Part shown: positions 17,323 to 27,386 of the stretch, one piece after another
How the letters are laid out: each line of letters begins with the position of its first letter
Numbering within the stretch: the stretch's first letter is position 1
Source of the DNA: Mesobacillus harenae
GTDB taxonomy: Bacteria > Bacillota > Bacilli > Bacillales > Cytobacillaceae
Direction of reading: 5' to 3'
Length of the DNA: 64,000 nt
Assembly (NCBI RefSeq): GCF_013343715.1
Contig: NZ_JABUNR010000005.1
Coordinates: 171,859-235,858 of the forward strand
Translations under genes and position numbers: made by a program
The notes under the pieces: generated by a model
Told to the model about the DNA's origin: nothing
The model's input: only the letters and a program-made list of their open reading frames with translations
Databases searched by the model: none

Positions 17323-18507
17323 CTATTTTAATTCCTTCTGTAATCGTTCCAGAAGCTGTTCTCCACTTATGACAGCTTCTCCTCCCCCTTGAGCAAACAT
17401 ATCTGAACCACCACCGCGGCCATTTATTTCCGGAAGAACTGCTGCTGCAATCTTTTTCATGCTCCCATTCGCAGTCTTCCCTCGCGCGCATACCATTTGC
17501 AGTCCATTTTCGTTTTCAGCTGTAATAAAGACGATCAAATTATCCTCTTCAGCTGTTATGATTCGCGCCAGCCTTTGCATATCTTGGACCGGGCGGTTTT
17601 TATAAGACTTGAATACTGCTCCGTTGCAGTTATCTTTGATTAATTCTCTAGCTTCGAAGCTAAGAAGTTGGTCTTTCGCTACTTCAGCCGCTTTTTCCAT
17701 TTCTTTATTTTTATTCAGCAAGCGCTCTGCCGCCGCAGCCAGAGTAGCTTCCGGTGAGTTTAACAACTCCGTTAGTTTTGATATAGCTTGGTGTTTTTGA
17801 TGAAGCTGCCTCAAAACCCTTTTACCGCAAACAAACTCAAGACGAACTTTATTCCGCTGTTTCTCCAGACCTAAAATTTTAATTGCAGAAACTTCGCCGG
17901 TCGAGTCAGGATGTGTGCCGCCGCAGCCATTATAGTCAAACCCTGGAATGATGACCAATCGAATATCCTCCGTTACAGATGGCTGCTTTCTCATCGGATA
18001 TTGGGACAGTTCTTCTGAGGACACCCACTTCGTTTCAATTGGAAGATTGGCTAAGATGATTGTATTCGCCTTCTCTTCTGCAGCCAACACTTGTTCTTCT
18101 GTAATATCAGCATCAAGATCTATAGTCACCGTCTCTTTGCCAAGATGAAAACCCACTGTAGAGATGTTAAATAACTCTTCAAAAGCAGCTGATAAAATAT
18201 GCTGCCCTGTATGCTGCTGCATATGGTCGAATCGCCGCTCCCAGTTAATTTCACCTTGAATTTCATTCTTAGTATTAGGCAGCGGGTCTTGTATGAAATG
18301 GCGAATCTCCCCATCTATTTCTTCCACATTTATTACCTGAACCCCATTGAGGGTACCTGTATCATGCGGCTGGCCGCCTCCAGCAGGATAAAATGCTGTT
18401 TCTTCTAAAAGAACATAATGATGGCCTGATTCGTCCGAATTTTGTTGTAAGACCCTTGTTGAAAAGGTAGTTATGTATGCGTCTTTATAAAAAAGTTTAT
18501 GATGCAA
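17323..18507 (-). CDS. Alanyl-tRNA editing protein (AlaX type, with DHHA1 domain)
   Basis: Free-standing homolog of the editing half of alanyl-tRNA synthetase; it should hydrolyse Ser-tRNA(Ala) or Gly-tRNA(Ala) in the cytoplasm. The zinc motifs are HTGQHILS (residue about 100-107) and CGGTH (about 190-194). The N-terminal tRNA-synthetase second additional domain carries FYPAGGGQPHDTG, and the C-terminal DHHA1 domain ends in GRGGGSDMFAQGGG. At 394 residues it is the long AlaX class. I chose the TTG at 18507 (GGGAGAGGG five bases upstream) because similarity starts there; another in-frame TTG at 18558 would add 17 residues. Confidence 0.88.
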   Translation of the reverse strand: MHHKLFYKDAYITTFSTRVLQQNSDESGHHYVLLEETAFYPAGGGQPHDTGTLNGVQVINVEEIDGEIRHFIQDPLPNTKNEIQGEINWERRFDHMQQHTGQHILSAAFEELFNISTVGFHLGKETVTIDLDADITEEQVLAAEEKANTIILANLPIETKWVSSEELSQYPMRKQPSVTEDIRLVIIPGFDYNGCGGTHPDSTGEVSAIKILGLEKQRNKVRLEFVCGKRVLRQLHQKHQAISKLTELLNSPEATLAAAAERLLNKNKEMEKAAEVAKDQLLSFEARELIKDNCNGAVFKSYKNRPVQDMQRLARIITAEEDNLIVFITAENENGLQMVCARGKTANGSMKKIAAAVLPEINGRGGGSDMFAQGGGEAVISGEQLLERLQKELK

Positions 18508-18679
18508 TTTGGCCCTCTCCCGCTCGTTTTTTATTTGCCTTTGTTTTAAAATAAACAACTACCCTCTAGAGGTCAAGCGTATGGCTGCTCTAAATCCAGC
18601 TGACAAGAGTGCTGATCGGCATTCTTAGACATTGTTAACCAGTCATTGGTATACTAAAGAAAAAGCTTAGGGGGTTATA

Positions 18680-18880
18680 ATGATGAATGGACCTGAACCA
18701 ATTTTCCCAATGTTCTTCGGACTTTTCGGGCTAGTCTATATCTTGTTTATTCTTTTTGTTGCGATCCTTTCCATCGTACTCATTTTTAAATTGATGACAT
18801 TTATGAAAAAGAAAACAGAAAATGACGAACGGCTAATCCGTGCAGTTGAAAGGCTCACTGAAAAGCCTACGGACATTTAA
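18680..18880 (+). CDS. Small single-pass membrane protein (66 aa)
   Basis: MMNGPEPIFPMFFGLFGLVY is followed by a long hydrophobic helix (residues about 12-42), then a basic MKKKTENDE segment and a polar tail. AGGGGGTT lies six bases before the ATG, and a terminator follows directly. Resembles phage-shock or DUF4083-type small membrane proteins of Bacillus in size and layout; I cannot name the family firmly. Confidence 0.7.
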   Translation: MMNGPEPIFPMFFGLFGLVYILFILFVAILSIVLIFKLMTFMKKKTENDERLIRAVERLTEKPTDI

Positions 18881-18887
18881 ACTTGTG

Positions 18888-18913
18888 GCTTCCCCTTTTG
18901 GGAGGCTTTTTTT
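18888..18913 (+). terminator. Intrinsic terminator
   Basis: GCTTCCC/GGGAGGC stem, loop of five, then seven T. Ends the small membrane protein gene. Confidence 0.85.
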
Positions 18914-19147
18914 AATCTCAGAACTTATATCGATGTCTTTTTAGGCGAACCTTATGGAAACGAATATTTTAAAAAGTCTTGATATAGGGCTTGTTTCCTT
19001 TGACTCTTTAAACCTCAAAAGTACGTATGAATATTAGTCTCAAGCTCACACTAAGTAAAATGTAAATGAATAATTATCAACCGGAGAAAATCTTTGAATT
19101 TTAAAGAATACTCTATAAAGTAAATCATTCTAATGGAGGATGATTTT

Positions 19148-19627
19148 GTGGCCTTTTATTTAGCAGTTAAAATTTTTATAAGTATTTTACTGTTGGGAAC
19201 ACTACTTTTCTTAAAAAAGAAAATATATCCTATCGAATTAATTGGGAGTTATTTGATAAGTGCATCGCTTTTTGAAATTCTCTACAATATTATCTCGGTC
19301 AATTCAGCTATTCTAAAGACAAGTTCTGCGAAATTGGGACTGCCCCTTATTCAGCTTGATCGGCTCGTTGTCTACCCTATCTTAACAATTTGGCTACTAT
19401 ATTTTCTTAGAAGACAAAATATAAAATATTTACAAAAATACTTTATTGCACTTCTATGGTCTAGCATGGTTGTAGCAATTGTATTTCTAAATCAGCATTT
19501 TGAAGTAGCAGAATCCCAAGGATGGTATGCCTTCATTGGATATGTCGAGGCGTTTGTAATGTTTGTTTCCTTTATGGGTCTATCTTACATATTTCATTCG
19601 ATTTGGGTGAAGGAAGCGAGGCAATGA
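19148..19627 (+). CDS. Polytopic membrane protein of unknown function, first of pair
   Basis: 159 residues with five predicted helices and almost no soluble part. I chose GTG at 19148 because GGAGG (19135-19139) stands eight bases before it; the ATG at 19133 overlaps that site and cannot use it. Its stop overlaps the next start by four bases (ATGA), so the two proteins are made together and may form one complex. No family recognised; both are reminiscent of the CBO0543-like membrane proteins of spore formers. Confidence 0.65.
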   Translation: MAFYLAVKIFISILLLGTLLFLKKKIYPIELIGSYLISASLFEILYNIISVNSAILKTSSAKLGLPLIQLDRLVVYPILTIWLLYFLRRQNIKYLQKYFIALLWSSMVVAIVFLNQHFEVAESQGWYAFIGYVEAFVMFVSFMGLSYIFHSIWVKEARQ

Positions 19628-20136
19628 TGCTTTTACTGCCAAAAAAATTTGACGAAAATGAAATTTTTATACTGATTATCGGTTTCTTTTTGACTTTACT
19701 TGTTCTGATTCTGCCAAGAAAATTCTCTCTAACCGAAACTGTGTTGATTTTTTTGTTTAATTTTTATCTTGCCGCAGTAGTCGATCATATTATTGCTGGC
19801 CCGCCCTTAAATTTGTATGACATCATGGATGATCCAAAGTTTGAAATCATGGATCTGTTTATGTATTTGTTTGTCTATACTAGCTCCGGTTATCTTTTTA
19901 TTTATGGCTATACCTATTTCAGCAGACCATGGTATAAGAGTACTGCTTATGTTTTAGCAGTCGCACTTTTTACTGTTGGTCTTGAATGGATAGCCCATAA
20001 TTTTCTAGTATTTAAATACTTCGAGTGGAGTATTTATTTCTCTATGATTGCCTATGTGATTCTCTTTACAGTAAATATATATTTTTTTAAACTTGTCCGC
20101 CATCTATTAAGAAATGCTCATGTTCCCGGTCAGTGA
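19624..20136 (+). CDS. Polytopic membrane protein of unknown function, second of pair
   Basis: 170 residues starting MMLLLPKKFDENEIFI, with five hydrophobic helices. Between helices 2 and 3 it has an acidic loop YDIMDDPKFEIMDLFMYLF, a pattern I associate with uncharacterised Bacillus membrane proteins. Start overlaps the preceding stop in ATGA. The open frame continues upstream to 19522, but that part lies inside the preceding gene and lacks an RBS. Confidence 0.65.
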   Translation: MMLLLPKKFDENEIFILIIGFFLTLLVLILPRKFSLTETVLIFLFNFYLAAVVDHIIAGPPLNLYDIMDDPKFEIMDLFMYLFVYTSSGYLFIYGYTYFSRPWYKSTAYVLAVALFTVGLEWIAHNFLVFKYFEWSIYFSMIAYVILFTVNIYFFKLVRHLLRNAHVPGQ

Positions 20137-20153
20137 TGTTAAGAATGGAGCCA

Positions 20154-20224
20154 GTGGAAGCATCAGATTTCGACTTATCGCAGACAAGCGGCTAAGTACA
20201 CTAGTCGCTTGGCAAGAGATGGAG
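20154..20224 (+). repeat. Dispersed ~70 bp repeat, copy 1 (degenerate)
   Basis: Shares the ordered blocks GGAAGC, TCGACTTATC, AAGTACAC and AGTCGCT with the copies at 31801, 35803 (opposite strand) and 62041. It is the most diverged of the four. Lies in the gap after the membrane protein pair. Confidence 0.5.
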
Positions 20225-20337
20225 AACGACGCCCTTTCGATTATTGGTATTTTAATATCCCTATAAAAATATAGGGAGTTAAGCATCAAGGCCTAACTCC
20301 CATTTCAGGTGATGGTGGTGTGTGATTTTTTAAAATA

Positions 20338-20487
20338 TTACTTACGCAGATTTTCCTGATCCTTTAGACGGTTCTGCTGATCAGGCATGTGCTGCTGGTC
20401 TTTCATACTATTTCTATTCCGCTTCTCTTCTTCCATATTTCCCCGTTTAAATTCAATTAAGCTTTCATTTTGATTGTTTTTCGCCAT
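20338..20487 (-). CDS. Small hydrophilic protein (49 aa)
   Basis: MAKNNQNESLIEFKRGNMEE opens a 49-residue, Asn/Gln/Lys-rich protein ending KDQENLRK. GGGAGGG lies six bases before the ATG. The composition is like that of small spore- or stress-associated Bacillus proteins. It lies beyond the 3' end of the catalase gene on the same strand. Confidence 0.65.
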   Translation of the reverse strand: MAKNNQNESLIEFKRGNMEEEKRNRNSMKDQQHMPDQQNRLKDQENLRK

Positions 20488-20646
20488 GCAGTTCCCTCCC
20501 TTCGGATGTCTTATCCATTGATTTCCCTATCTCAGAAGGACAAAAACATATAAAGCCTAATTTTTAAATGAGTATTTTTTTATATTTATAAAAATTCCAG
20601 TCGCAAATAACTATTGAATAGTGAGTAATCATTAGACCATTTAATA

Positions 20647-20670
20647 GAGGAGATGCGGGCACATCTCCTC
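20647..20670 (-). terminator. Hairpin after catalase gene
   Basis: GAGGAGATG/CATCTCCTC stem with a 6-base loop, six bases past the catalase stop. There is no U-tract, so termination efficiency is uncertain. Confidence 0.55.
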
Positions 20671-20675
20671 AATAC

Positions 20676-22316
20676 TTAATATGGATCTGATGGGTGCCCC
20701 ATTTTTTCAGCCTGTTGGACCGCTTCTTCTGTTTCTGTTGCACCAATCGGACCTTGCTGCTCGCCAACCGAATCAACCTTGGCGTTTTTGAGACCTTCTT
20801 CGACTCGTTTTCCATAATCCTGATCGCATTTGTAGAAATTCTCGATCATTTGATCTTGTATTTCCTTGCGGCAAGGCTTTAGCGTATTGACTAAGTTATT
20901 GACAAGCTCGTCTCGCTCCCAGTCACTAAACCGTCTATAGGTTTCGCCTGCTTGTCCGAAATTATTTTCACGGTCGATTTTTTCTCGTTTTACTTCCCCT
21001 TCTACATAAGGAGTATGATCTTTTCCATCTTTTGAGGCTTCTTTCAGTCCGCCCATGACTGTAGGCTCGTAATTGACATGAGGATTCTGTCCTTCGCCCC
21101 TGTCGACCCGATAGAGCATTTGCCCGCCTTCCTGGTTAGTGGCAACATGTTTCTTTGGGGCGTTAATTGGGAGCTGCAGATAGTTTGCTCCCACCCTGTA
21201 CCTTTGTGTATCCGAGTACGAAAAAGTACGTCCTTGAAGCAGCTTGTCATCTGAGAAATCAAGCCCGTCAACAAGTACTCCTGTCCCAAAAGCAACCTGC
21301 TCAACTTCAGCAAAATAATTTTCAGGATTTTTATTTAGGACCATTCGGCCTATGGGAACCCAAGGAGTCTCATCTTTATACCAAAGTTTCGTCGGATCAA
21401 GTGGATCATAGTCCAGTTCAGAATGCTCATCATCGCTCATAACTTGGGCATACAGCTCCCACTCTGGGTACTCGCCCCTTTCGATTGCCTCGTATAAGTC
21501 CTGAGTCGCGTGATTAAAATTCTTACCTTGGATTTCGTCCGCTTCTTTTTGGGTAAGATTCTTTATTCCCTGCTTTGGCTCAAAGTGATATTTAACCAGA
21601 ACTGCTTTTCCTTCATTATTTACCCAGCGGTATGCATGAACACCCGAACCTTGCATTTGACGGTAATTTGCTGGTATTCCCCATGGAGAAAACAGGAATG
21701 TGATCATATGAGTCGCTTCAGGAGACTGTGATATGAAATCAAAAATTCGTTCGCCGTCCTGAATATTAGTGACAGGATCAGGTTTAAAAGCATGTACCAG
21801 ATCTGGAAATTTAAGGGGATCGCGAATAAAGAATATTTTAAGATTGTTCCCTACTAAATCCCAGTTTCCATCTTCTGTATAAAATTTTACTGCAAACCCC
21901 CTTGGATCACGTAAAGTTTCTGGTGATTGTGCTCCATGGGTAACGGTTGAAAATCGGATAAATACTGGAGTCTGTTTCCCTTTTTCCTGAAAAAGTTTAG
22001 CCCTAGTATATTTCGAAATCAGCTCATCTCCATATGTACCATACGCTTCAAAATATCCATGGGCACCAGCGCCTCTGGCATGGACAACCCTTTCCGGTAT
22101 TCTCTCCCTGTCAAAATGACTAATTTTCTCGAGAAAGTCATAATTTTCTAAAGTGGTTGGACCTCTGTTACCGACTGTCCGAACGTTTTGGTTATCCGTA
22201 ACCGGATGGCCCTGCCGGTTCGTCATCGTATTTTCGGTTTCATTTTTCCCAGAGGTTTTGTTTCTCAATGATTCCTCTGAACCGCTGACATTCGTTCCAT
22301 CAAACTCTTTTGTCAA
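20676..22316 (-). CDS. Monofunctional haem catalase, KatX-like length
   Basis: Decomposes hydrogen peroxide. At 546 residues it is nearer B. subtilis KatX (spore catalase) than vegetative KatA (about 483). Catalytic His lies in [14 protein letters not shown], the distal Asn in [14 protein letters not shown], and the proximal haem-ligand Tyr in [14 protein letters not shown]. An extra N-terminal arm of about 45 polar residues precedes the core, and the C-terminus ends in a polar tail. I chose the TTG at 22316, with AAAGGAGGG spaced seven bases upstream; the frame extends to 22355 but without an RBS. A spore role is inferred only from size and the organism type. Confidence 0.9.
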   Translation of the reverse strand: MTKEFDGTNVSGSEESLRNKTSGKNETENTMTNRQGHPVTDNQNVRTVGNRGPTTLENYDFLEKISHFDRERIPERVVHARGAGAHGYFEAYGTYGDELISKYTRAKLFQEKGKQTPVFIRFSTVTHGAQSPETLRDPRGFAVKFYTEDGNWDLVGNNLKIFFIRDPLKFPDLVHAFKPDPVTNIQDGERIFDFISQSPEATHMITFLFSPWGIPANYRQMQGSGVHAYRWVNNEGKAVLVKYHFEPKQGIKNLTQKEADEIQGKNFNHATQDLYEAIERGEYPEWELYAQVMSDDEHSELDYDPLDPTKLWYKDETPWVPIGRMVLNKNPENYFAEVEQVAFGTGVLVDGLDFSDDKLLQGRTFSYSDTQRYRVGANYLQLPINAPKKHVATNQEGGQMLYRVDRGEGQNPHVNYEPTVMGGLKEASKDGKDHTPYVEGEVKREKIDRENNFGQAGETYRRFSDWERDELVNNLVNTLKPCRKEIQDQMIENFYKCDQDYGKRVEEGLKNAKVDSVGEQQGPIGATETEEAVQQAEKMGHPSDPY

Positions 22317-22604
22317 GATGTCACCCTCCTTTGTTTCCCATGGGAATATTTTCATCTTCTAAAATGTTCCCCACTTCCAAAAAATTATTCAGTAACAATA
22401 AAAAATAAATAGTTATTTTCCACTAAGTTCTACTAATTCTTTGAACCTAGTTTTTAATTTTACTCAATGAGAAAGTCTACGTCTTTGTATGTAAATCTCA
22501 TCCTTCATCAAAAAAATTATGTCGAACCTATTGAAATAAAACAAAAAAGAGTTTATATTTTCTGAATATTATAACACTTTAAAAGATTTCAAGGAGGGAA
22601 ACTT

Positions 22605-25328
22605 TTGATCAATTCAATTCTTAAGAATCGGTGGCACCATTCATTTATTCTCGTGGCAGCCATGATGTTGCTAATCGTCCAAACAGGCTTTTCCTTTTCG
22701 ACGTTTTCTTTGAAGGAAGACGGTAATTATCAAAAAAACCGGGATGCCGGAGGATTCCTAAATATTGTTCCTCCTGGTCAGGATGGGGTTGTGAATGCAG
22801 CAGAGGCATCCCTCTACCAGTTAACTAAAGCTTTTCCGAGGCATTTTAATGATCAGACAGAAATGTATGAAAAACTTGTTTATGAAGCGCCCATTAAAGA
22901 TGAAAATCTTATGAATTATTTCAAAGATGCTTCATTTGGTGTTAAGGCAGACGAAATTGGCCGGAAGTATTCACCTATTAGCGGTGTCACTATTTTCCGG
23001 GATAAAGAGTTTGGAGTCCCTCACATTTATGGAACGACAAGGCAAAATACAATGTTTGCTGTAGGCTATGCAACAGCGGAAGACCGTTTGTTTTTAATGG
23101 ATCTATTAAGGCATCTCGGCCGGGCACGAGTTAGTGAGTTTCTAGGTGCAAGTGAAGCAAATAAAAAAATGGACCGTGAACAGCTGGCTGTGGCCCCTTA
23201 TACTGAGGAGGAGCTAACGAAGCAATATCTTGAATTGTGTGAACTGGGTGAGGATGGAGCTCAGGTCTGTGAAGATGTTAAAGCCTATAGTAAAGGAGTA
23301 AATGCTTACATATCAAAAGCCTTACTAAATCCTTCACTCTTGCCAGCAGAATATCCAGGCTTGCAGGTCTTGCCGCAAAAATGGAAGCCTGAAGATACAG
23401 TTGCGATTGCAAGTGTAGTTGGCGGCATTTTTGGTAAAGGAGGCGGGAATGAAGTGGCCAGCGGTCGTTTCCTTTCCCAGCTTCAAAAAAAATATGGGAA
23501 TGAAGAAGGCAAAAACATCTGGAGTGACTTTAGAAGTGCTAATGACAAGGAAGCTCCTGTTACAACGACTACCTCATTTCCATATAACAATCATGACCAA
23601 ATCGACCCTGACTCTACTGCTCTTTTAGATCTTGAGACAGCTGACCAAACAATCAAGGATACAAGTTTTTCGCGAGAGATAAACCTTGATGGTCCCTTTG
23701 GTGAAATTAAGTTTACTAACCCGCTTGGAATGAGCAATGCCTTGCTTGTCGGCGGGAAGCAAACTAAATCGGGCAAACCTATTGCCGTCTTTGGACCACA
23801 GACAGGATATTTCACGCCACAGTTGCTTGTTGAAATGGATATTCATGGACCTGGGATTGACGCCAGAGGAGTAGCGTTCGCAGGCACCAATATGTATGTC
23901 CAGCTGGGCCGTGGTAACGATTATGCTTGGTCGGCTACCTCGGCTAGCTCTGATAATGTTGATGAATGGGTCCTAAAGCTTTGTGAGCCAGACGGAAAGC
24001 AGCCAACAATGGATTCCGCACATTACCTATATAAAAGTAAATGTACACCTATGGAAGTATACGAGCATACCCAAATAGCTAAACCAACACTTGCAGGCAT
24101 CCCTGAGCCTTCCATAAAGAATATAATATATAAAAACGAAGTTCAGCGGTCCGTTTATGGTCCAATTGTAGGAAGAGGAACCGTGAATGGAAAGCCTGTT
24201 GCTATTTCCGAACAGCGTTCCACGTATGGCAAAGAATTCAACAGTGCTATAGGATTTATGAGAGTTAACGACCCTGATTTTATGTCTAATGGGACTGAGT
24301 CCTTTCGGAAAGCCTTTGAAAAGGTGGATTATACCTTCAATTGGTTTTATGTTGACCAAAAGGATATCGCCTACCAGCATAGCGGATTGCTTCCAATCAG
24401 GAACCCTAAAACTGATCCTGACTTGCCAACATGGGGGGACGGAAATTATGATTGGACAGGTGATTTTTTGAAGAGTGATAGCCACCCTTTTGATGTGAAT
24501 CCGAAATCAGGATATCTCCTTAGCTGGAACAATAAGACGGCTCCTGATTTCCGTGCGAATGATGCGAATTTTAATTATGGGTCCATCTTTAGGTCCGATT
24601 TTTTAGAAAAACGAATTAAGCAAAAGCTTAATACTAGAGATTTGTTAACCAGAGCAGATGTGGTTAACATCACTGCTGATGCATCTACAGTTGACCTTAA
24701 AGGCCAGGAGGTATACCCTCTGGTACTAAAGCTTATGGATACACAAGCCCCTGCTGGAGCCGATCAAGAAAAGCTGAAAAAAATGAAAGATCTCTTGGCC
24801 GAATGGGTAAAAGATGGAGGACATCGCCGAGACCGATATCCTGTTGATGGTGTATACGACCATGCCGTCGCAATTGCAATTGGCGATGAGTTTTTCAAAA
24901 TGCTTAAACATGAAATGTTTGGAGGAGTATTGAAGGACACTGACCTGCCAAATATTATCGAAGATTCTCCGCAATTGGGCCAAGGATCAGCCTATATGAA
25001 CGGTTATTATACTTATTTCCACAAAAATATCCGTCAGCTGTTAAACGAAAAGGTGATTTCACCTTGGCATAGAACTTATTGTTATGGGCCTAACAAAAAA
25101 AATGGAAGGCAAAACCTTGACTCTTGTAAAAGCTTAGTTTGGACGGCCTTAAGCAAAGCGGCTGATCATCTTGAAGATGAATATGGCTCTGCCAGAGTTG
25201 ATGACTGGGTCTATGATTCTAAACGGGACGAAATCATTCAATCTGGAGTGGGGCTATTATCTGCACCAAATATGCAATGGATGAATCGTCCAACTTTCCA
25301 GCAAGTAGTTGAGGTAGGCGAAAAATAA
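22605..25328 (+). CDS. Penicillin acylase family protein
   Basis: Large N-terminal-nucleophile hydrolase (907 residues) of the penicillin amidase/acyl-homoserine-lactone acylase family. It is exported: basic start, then hydrophobic SFILVAAMMLLIVQTGFSF. These enzymes are made as one chain and cut into alpha and beta subunits. The expected new N-terminal Ser is Ser377 in NPLGMSNALLVGG, and the beta-subunit pattern GPQTGYFTPQLLVEMDIHGP follows. VTIFRDKEFGVPHIYG marks the alpha-subunit start. Members split penicillins, acyl-homoserine lactones or other amides; substrate is not readable. It is longer than the ~800-residue penicillin G acylases. TTG start with AAGGAGGG upstream; terminator follows. 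Confidence 0.9.
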   Translation: MINSILKNRWHHSFILVAAMMLLIVQTGFSFSTFSLKEDGNYQKNRDAGGFLNIVPPGQDGVVNAAEASLYQLTKAFPRHFNDQTEMYEKLVYEAPIKDENLMNYFKDASFGVKADEIGRKYSPISGVTIFRDKEFGVPHIYGTTRQNTMFAVGYATAEDRLFLMDLLRHLGRARVSEFLGASEANKKMDREQLAVAPYTEEELTKQYLELCELGEDGAQVCEDVKAYSKGVNAYISKALLNPSLLPAEYPGLQVLPQKWKPEDTVAIASVVGGIFGKGGGNEVASGRFLSQLQKKYGNEEGKNIWSDFRSANDKEAPVTTTTSFPYNNHDQIDPDSTALLDLETADQTIKDTSFSREINLDGPFGEIKFTNPLGMSNALLVGGKQTKSGKPIAVFGPQTGYFTPQLLVEMDIHGPGIDARGVAFAGTNMYVQLGRGNDYAWSATSASSDNVDEWVLKLCEPDGKQPTMDSAHYLYKSKCTPMEVYEHTQIAKPTLAGIPEPSIKNIIYKNEVQRSVYGPIVGRGTVNGKPVAISEQRSTYGKEFNSAIGFMRVNDPDFMSNGTESFRKAFEKVDYTFNWFYVDQKDIAYQHSGLLPIRNPKTDPDLPTWGDGNYDWTGDFLKSDSHPFDVNPKSGYLLSWNNKTAPDFRANDANFNYGSIFRSDFLEKRIKQKLNTRDLLTRADVVNITADASTVDLKGQEVYPLVLKLMDTQAPAGADQEKLKKMKDLLAEWVKDGGHRRDRYPVDGVYDHAVAIAIGDEFFKMLKHEMFGGVLKDTDLPNIIEDSPQLGQGSAYMNGYYTYFHKNIRQLLNEKVISPWHRTYCYGPNKKNGRQNLDSCKSLVWTALSKAADHLEDEYGSARVDDWVYDSKRDEIIQSGVGLLSAPNMQWMNRPTFQQVVEVGEK

Positions 25329-25335
25329 CTAAAAG

Positions 25336-25369
25336 AAGAACCGCCATACAATTTATGACGGTTCTTTTT
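25336..25369 (+). terminator. Terminator of the acylase gene
   Basis: AAGAACCG/CGGTTCTT stem followed by TTTT, eight bases after the stop. Confidence 0.85.
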
Positions 25370-25439
25370 AAACTTGTTTTATAGGATAAGATTCCTTTCC
25401 CCGCTCTATTATTAGTAATACCCATACACCGATCTGGAG

Positions 25440-26033
25440 TTACCTGCTTAGCAGCCTACCAAGGTACACCCCAGCTAGAAAAATAGTTGTAAGCATGACC
25501 ACATGCAAGATAATCCATGCCCATTGTCCATAGCGAAAGCTTGAACTATTTATAGGTGTCCGCGACGAAGCAGGTACAATTTTCCCTCCTATTCCTTCAA
25601 AGAATAATAAGTAAATCCACCAGGCTGTGTAGGAATCCCATAAATCCCAGCTGATTTTGAAGTCTATAATTTGAACAGGACGATGCAAAACTGTTGTTTC
25701 TAGTGTAATTGCAATGTGAACTAGTACAGCATAAAATGGAATCTTCCAGATCCATTTTTCAGGACTATACTTTACCCCCAGTAAAGATAAAAACGGGATG
25801 ACCGTTAGCATCTCTATAATTGGTATAGGCAGAACCTCTGTCAATTTAGCTTTAAAGGAATAAAAGTCCAAAGTCACAAACAAGTAACAAACGGATGCAG
25901 CAGAAGCACTGCTTAAGAGATATAGAACCCCATACCACTTCCAGTTGCTTTTTAGTATCATGACAATACCAGTCAACCCAGCCGTAACGGCAATCAATTC
26001 CACTATATGTTCCGGTTTTAATATACCTGGCAT
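25440..26033 (-). CDS. Polytopic membrane protein of unknown function
   Basis: 197 residues with about six hydrophobic helices, starting MPGILKPEHIVELIAVTAGL. The ATG at 26033 has TTGGAG nine bases upstream; the TTG that opens the frame at 26048 overlaps that site. Loop SYTAWWIYLLFFEGIGGKIV is distinctive, but I do not recognise a family. Convergent with the acylase gene. Confidence 0.65.
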   Translation of the reverse strand: MPGILKPEHIVELIAVTAGLTGIVMILKSNWKWYGVLYLLSSASAASVCYLFVTLDFYSFKAKLTEVLPIPIIEMLTVIPFLSLLGVKYSPEKWIWKIPFYAVLVHIAITLETTVLHRPVQIIDFKISWDLWDSYTAWWIYLLFFEGIGGKIVPASSRTPINSSSFRYGQWAWIILHVVMLTTIFLAGVYLGRLLSR

Positions 26034-26191
26034 GATTTGCAGCTCCAAAGTTCAGAATATTAATAGTATCACCGAAACAATAAAATTGATAAGCATCTTT
26101 TCAAATCCATATTTTTTTCGCCTGGCTTTGGTTTAAGTAGATTCAAATGATATAATAGACCGAACTAAAATTACACTATTCTGGAGGCATT

Positions 26192-26662
26192 ATGCTTACA
26201 TTTGATCAAAAGCTTGCAATTATCGAATCTTTCCCCGAGCTGGAAAGAAAGAACGTATCTCTCGGCCGCGTTAATTTTCATTATGAAGAGAGTACAACTG
26301 ATAAAAAAAATGTTGTTTATCACCTGCATCAAAATGGCAATGGTTTTGTTTATGGCGAACACCTTAGCGATTATGAAGCAGACCAAAGAGGAATGGTAAA
26401 TATCAGAGATTTCTCAGAAGATGAGCTGCGTGAAATCATCAGAGCCTCTATTGATTCTCTGAAACCTCATGAAGGCAGTGGGACGGCTGCTACCGAAGGT
26501 TTGGATGAGGAGTTTTGGATAAATAAAGAGGGACATACCCTTATTGTGGTTAATGAAGATGATATGTGGAATGTATATGCAGGACTTAACCTTGATGGGA
26601 CCTTCCCTTCTTACAATGAAGCTAGCCAATACCTAGATGAAGAAGGCTTTAGAAAAAAATAA
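26192..26662 (+). CDS. Conserved hypothetical soluble protein (156 aa)
   Basis: A hydrophilic protein without signal or membrane segment: MLTFDQKLAIIESFPELERK at the N-terminus and EEFWINKEGHTLIVVNEDDMW near residue 105-125. The pattern suggests two small alpha/beta units. TGGAGG lies six bases before the ATG and a strong terminator follows. I recognise it only as a type seen in Bacillus, function unknown. Confidence 0.75.
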   Translation: MLTFDQKLAIIESFPELERKNVSLGRVNFHYEESTTDKKNVVYHLHQNGNGFVYGEHLSDYEADQRGMVNIRDFSEDELREIIRASIDSLKPHEGSGTAATEGLDEEFWINKEGHTLIVVNEDDMWNVYAGLNLDGTFPSYNEASQYLDEEGFRKK

Positions 26663-26676
26663 AAAAATTGTTAAGC

Positions 26677-26720
26677 AAAAGAAGACTGATCACCCTTTTT
26701 GGGTAATCAGTCTTCTTTTT
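26677..26720 (+). terminator. Strong intrinsic terminator
   Basis: AAAAGAAGACTGATCACCC pairs with its inverse (one mismatch) around TTTTT, ending in a T-tract. Can act in both directions between convergent genes. Confidence 0.88.
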
Positions 26721-26786
26721 AAACCTGAAAAAAAACGGAACTTCACTCAGTTATTATCTTGAAACGCAAATTGTTAACCTTAAGGG

Positions 26787-27386
26787 TTAGGACTCTTGTG
26801 TAGACTGCTGGTCTTCACCAACAACGAGTGTCACATATTCAACATTTTCTTCATCTTTATTAATAATAACTGCAAAAACGCCTGGTTCACCCTCTCCAAA
26901 CTGCTCTTCACTCATCGTTTCTGAAAGCGTTTCGCTTTTATACTGGATGATTTCACTGCTGCCATCTTGTTCTTGTATCCCTTTTTCTACCTGCTCAGCA
27001 TCTTCGGGAATTCGTTCCTCGATAAAGGACATAATCTCATCCTCAGTTGGGCGTTCCTCACCAAAAGCTGCAAGCTGCAATTCAACATTTACGGCACGAT
27101 GATTATCAAAGGTTACAATTACTCCATTATCATTATAGCGGGCAACTTCATTGTTTCCTTCATTCTCACCGTACTGCTGATCAATCGCTTCTCTTGTATC
27201 TCCAAGTCCACCTTCAGCCGTAATTTGCTTATTTTCCTGAGGTGCCTCTTCATACTCAGCCAGATTTTCTTCTTCGGACGGATTAAAGTCCTGATCCTCA
27301 GTTGTATCACTTGCGTCATCGTCTAAGCAGCCGCCTAAAATTAACCCAGCAGCAAGTAATAGTGATATAGGTGATAAAAGTTTCAT
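26787..27386 (-). CDS. Acidic lipoprotein of unknown function
   Basis: 199 residues. Signal peptide MKLLSPISLLLAAGLI and lipobox LGGC give a lipid-anchored Cys near residue 20, followed by a very acidic linker of about 40 residues. The C-terminal part (about 60-190) has an LGDTREAIDQQYGENEG turn and a VIVTFDNHRAVNVELQL strand pair, a layout seen in small secreted alpha/beta domains that respond to calcium or substrate. No family named. Confidence 0.75.
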   Translation of the reverse strand: MKLLSPISLLLAAGLILGGCLDDDASDTTEDQDFNPSEEENLAEYEEAPQENKQITAEGGLGDTREAIDQQYGENEGNNEVARYNDNGVIVTFDNHRAVNVELQLAAFGEERPTEDEIMSFIEERIPEDAEQVEKGIQEQDGSSEIIQYKSETLSETMSEEQFGEGEPGVFAVIINKDEENVEYVTLVVGEDQQSTQES

